A stretch of DNA of 64,000 bases, taken from NCBI RefSeq assembly GCF_019458025.1, contig NZ_JAHZUY010000007.1:62001-126000 (forward strand), written 5' to 3'. This document shows, piece after piece, positions 62,587 through 64,000 of the stretch (positions within the stretch are counted from its first letter, which is position 1; each line of letters begins with the position of its first letter). The notes under the pieces are model-generated. The model did no database searches. It was not told the DNA's origin and was given only the letters and a program-made list of their open reading frames with translations. This DNA is from Caldovatus aquaticus. GTDB taxonomy: Bacteria > Pseudomonadota > Alphaproteobacteria > Acetobacterales > Acetobacteraceae. Both the position numbers and the translations under genes were made by a program.

Positions 62587-63783
62587 TCAGCGGTGGCGCG
62601 CCCCCGCCAGCCCGAAGCGGCCCTGCAGCCGCAGGAGGCCCAGCAGGGCCGCCGCCGCGAAGGCCGCGCCGGCCAGGAAGGTGGCCCGCGGCCCCGCCGC
62701 GTCCCACAGCGCGCCGGCGAGGACGCTGGCCGCCAGCAGCGCCGCGCCGCCGACCAGGTTGAACAGGCCGAAGGCGGTGCCGCGCAGCTCTGCCGGCGCG
62801 GCATCGGCGACCAGCGTCGCGAGCAGCCCCTGGGTCAGCCCCATGTGCAGCCCCCACAGCGCCACGCCGAGCGCGATGCCGGCGAGCCCGCCCGCCGCGG
62901 CGAGGATCAGGTCGGCGGCGATCAGCACGCCGAGGCCGAGCGCGAGCAGCCGGCCGCGGTCCATGCGGTCCGCGAGCACGCCGGCCGGATAGGCCGAGAG
63001 CGCATAGACCGCGTTCATCAGCACGAGCACCGCCGGCACCAGCGCGAGGGCGAGGCCGGCCTCCTGCGCGCGCAGGATCAAAAAGGCCTCGCTGAACCGC
63101 GCCAGCGTGAACACGGCCGAGACCGCGAGCACCCACCAGTAGGCGGCCGGCAGCCGGGCGAGCTCGGCGCGCGAGAGCGGCGCACGCACCTCGCGCAGCC
63201 CCGCCGGCCGCGCGGGCTCGGGCACCGCCAGCACGATCAGCGCGAAGGCGGCGAAGGCCGGCAGCACCGCGGCCCAGAAGACCAGGGTGAAGTCGTCCCC
63301 CGTCGCCCACATCAGGCCGATGGCGAGCAGCGGCCCGAGGAAGGCGCCGACGGTGTCGAGCGACTGGCGCAGGCCGAAGGCGGCGCCGCGCAGCGCGGGC
63401 GGCGTCAGGTCGGCCACCAGCGCGTCGCGCGGCGCGCCGCGGATGCCCTTGCCCACGCGGTCCACGAACCGCGCCGCGACCAGCCAGCCGACCGTCCCGG
63501 CCAGCGGGAAGACCGGCTTGGTGAGCGCGGCCATGCCGTAGCCGGCGGCGGCGAGCAGCTTGCGCTTGCCCAGCCGGTCCGACAGCGCGCCGGAGAAGAC
63601 CTTGGTGACCGCCGCCGTCGCCTCGGCGATGCCCTCGATCACGCCGACCGCCAGCGTCGAGGTGCCGAGCGCGACGACGAGGTAGACGGGCAGCAGCGCA
63701 TGGATCATCTCCGAGGAGACGTCCATCAGCAGCGACACGAAGCCGAGCGCCCAGACGCCGCGCGGGATCCGGCCCGGGGGCAT
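62587..63783 (-). CDS. Major facilitator superfamily transporter
   Basis: A 398-residue, 12-helix MFS protein. The start GVWALGFVSLLMDVSSEMIH and the loop FSGALSDRLGKRKLLAAAGY plus VDRVGKGIRGAPRDALVADL are typical of a small MFS group often found with metal or stress genes. Substrate unknown. It follows a short ORF by three bases on the same strand; no regulator lies alongside. Confidence 0.86.
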   Translation of the reverse strand: MPPGRIPRGVWALGFVSLLMDVSSEMIHALLPVYLVVALGTSTLAVGVIEGIAEATAAVTKVFSGALSDRLGKRKLLAAAGYGMAALTKPVFPLAGTVGWLVAARFVDRVGKGIRGAPRDALVADLTPPALRGAAFGLRQSLDTVGAFLGPLLAIGLMWATGDDFTLVFWAAVLPAFAAFALIVLAVPEPARPAGLREVRAPLSRAELARLPAAYWWVLAVSAVFTLARFSEAFLILRAQEAGLALALVPAVLVLMNAVYALSAYPAGVLADRMDRGRLLALGLGVLIAADLILAAAGGLAGIALGVALWGLHMGLTQGLLATLVADAAPAELRGTAFGLFNLVGGAALLAASVLAGALWDAAGPRATFLAGAAFAAAALLGLLRLQGRFGLAGARHR

Positions 63784-63785
63784 GG

Positions 63786-63995
63786 TCAACCGCGCTCCCC
63801 GTCGTGGCCGAAGCGCACGCCCCGCATCGCCTCCGGCATGACGGGGCCTGGGCCGCACAGCGGCAACGCCGCGCCGGCGAGGCTTCCCGCGCGCGCCTTC
63901 GGCACGGTCGCTTCGGCGGGCGGCCGCCTCGCCTGCCCGCCGGATTTGCCTGGGAAGAGGCGCCGCAGGGTCGCGCGGGTGGTGATCGTCGTCAT
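63786..63995 (-). CDS. Possible small protein upstream of the MFS gene
   Basis: A 69-residue ORF starting MTTITTRATLRRLFPGKSGG and ending EAMRGVRFGHDGERG, with its stop three bases before the MFS start. GC-rich third positions fit a coding gene, and tight spacing suggests co-translation. No domain recognised. A chance ORF is possible. Confidence 0.4.
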   Translation of the reverse strand: MTTITTRATLRRLFPGKSGGQARRPPAEATVPKARAGSLAGAALPLCGPGPVMPEAMRGVRFGHDGERG

Positions 63996-64000
63996 CGCCG

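Overview
The window is a GC-rich (roughly three quarters G+C by eye) chromosomal segment of an alphaproteobacterium, most likely a member of the Acetobacteraceae/Rhodospirillales (inferred). The clues are a 41-residue bL36 without zinc cysteines, a cysteine-poor DksA, fliX divergent from flgI, the chain tsaE-amgK-murU-addB-addA-trxA, and GTG/TTG starts with ATGA/GTGA overlaps. I found no rRNA, tRNA, CRISPR array, insertion sequence or prophage.

Layout. 1-3.2 kb: a truncated manganese catalase gene divergent from oxyR, then an acyl-CoA dehydrogenase without the usual catalytic glutamate and rpmJ. 3.3-8.6 kb: glycolate oxidase glcD-glcE, an unknown membrane protein, then glcF. 9-25.7 kb: a long minus-strand block for nitrate respiration: narK1, narK2, narG, narH, narJ, narI, a parvulin, a hemerythrin-like protein, a degenerate beta-carbonic anhydrase homologue, nnrS, an AhpD-like protein, a quinone-oxidoreductase-like gene and a DHA2 exporter. 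A Crp/Fnr regulator is divergent from narK1, with two FNR-type boxes between them. 25.7-27.5 kb: a crotonase and a MaoC-type hydratase. 27.5-30.8 kb: flgI, a rod-binding flgJ-like gene and a flgN-like gene, with fliX and dksA divergent. 30.9-38.8 kb: a YedK/HMCES protein, a Bcp peroxiredoxin, glnE and a large AsmA/YhdP-like protein.

39-44.3 kb: pstS-pstC-pstA-pstB-phoU-phoB without phoR, with a possible Pho box and an intercistronic hairpin after pstS. 44.4-51.4 kb: flavin reductase plus amine oxidase, an EF-G-like GTPase, a small cytochrome c, two short-chain dehydrogenases (one frameshifted) and an unknown gene. 51.4-61.1 kb: an AT-rich island, then trxA, addA, addB, murU, amgK and tsaE. 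61.3-64 kb: a thioredoxin-reductase-like ferredoxin-NADP reductase, an MFS transporter and a short ORF.

How it fits together: the organism can probably respire nitrate under low oxygen, with Fnr-type control acting from the narK1 intergenic region. Nitrosative or oxidative stress is handled by NnrS, the hemerythrin-like protein, OxyR, Mn-catalase, Bcp and thioredoxin. The cell is motile or descends from motile ancestors, senses phosphate through Pst/PhoU/PhoB, recycles cell-wall MurNAc through AmgK/MurU and repairs breaks with AddAB. The least ordinary signals are the degenerate carbonic anhydrase in the nitrate block, the nested palindrome after dksA, the helical tail on NarK1, the EF-G-like protein with a changed GTPase centre, and the AT-rich island near 51.4 kb.
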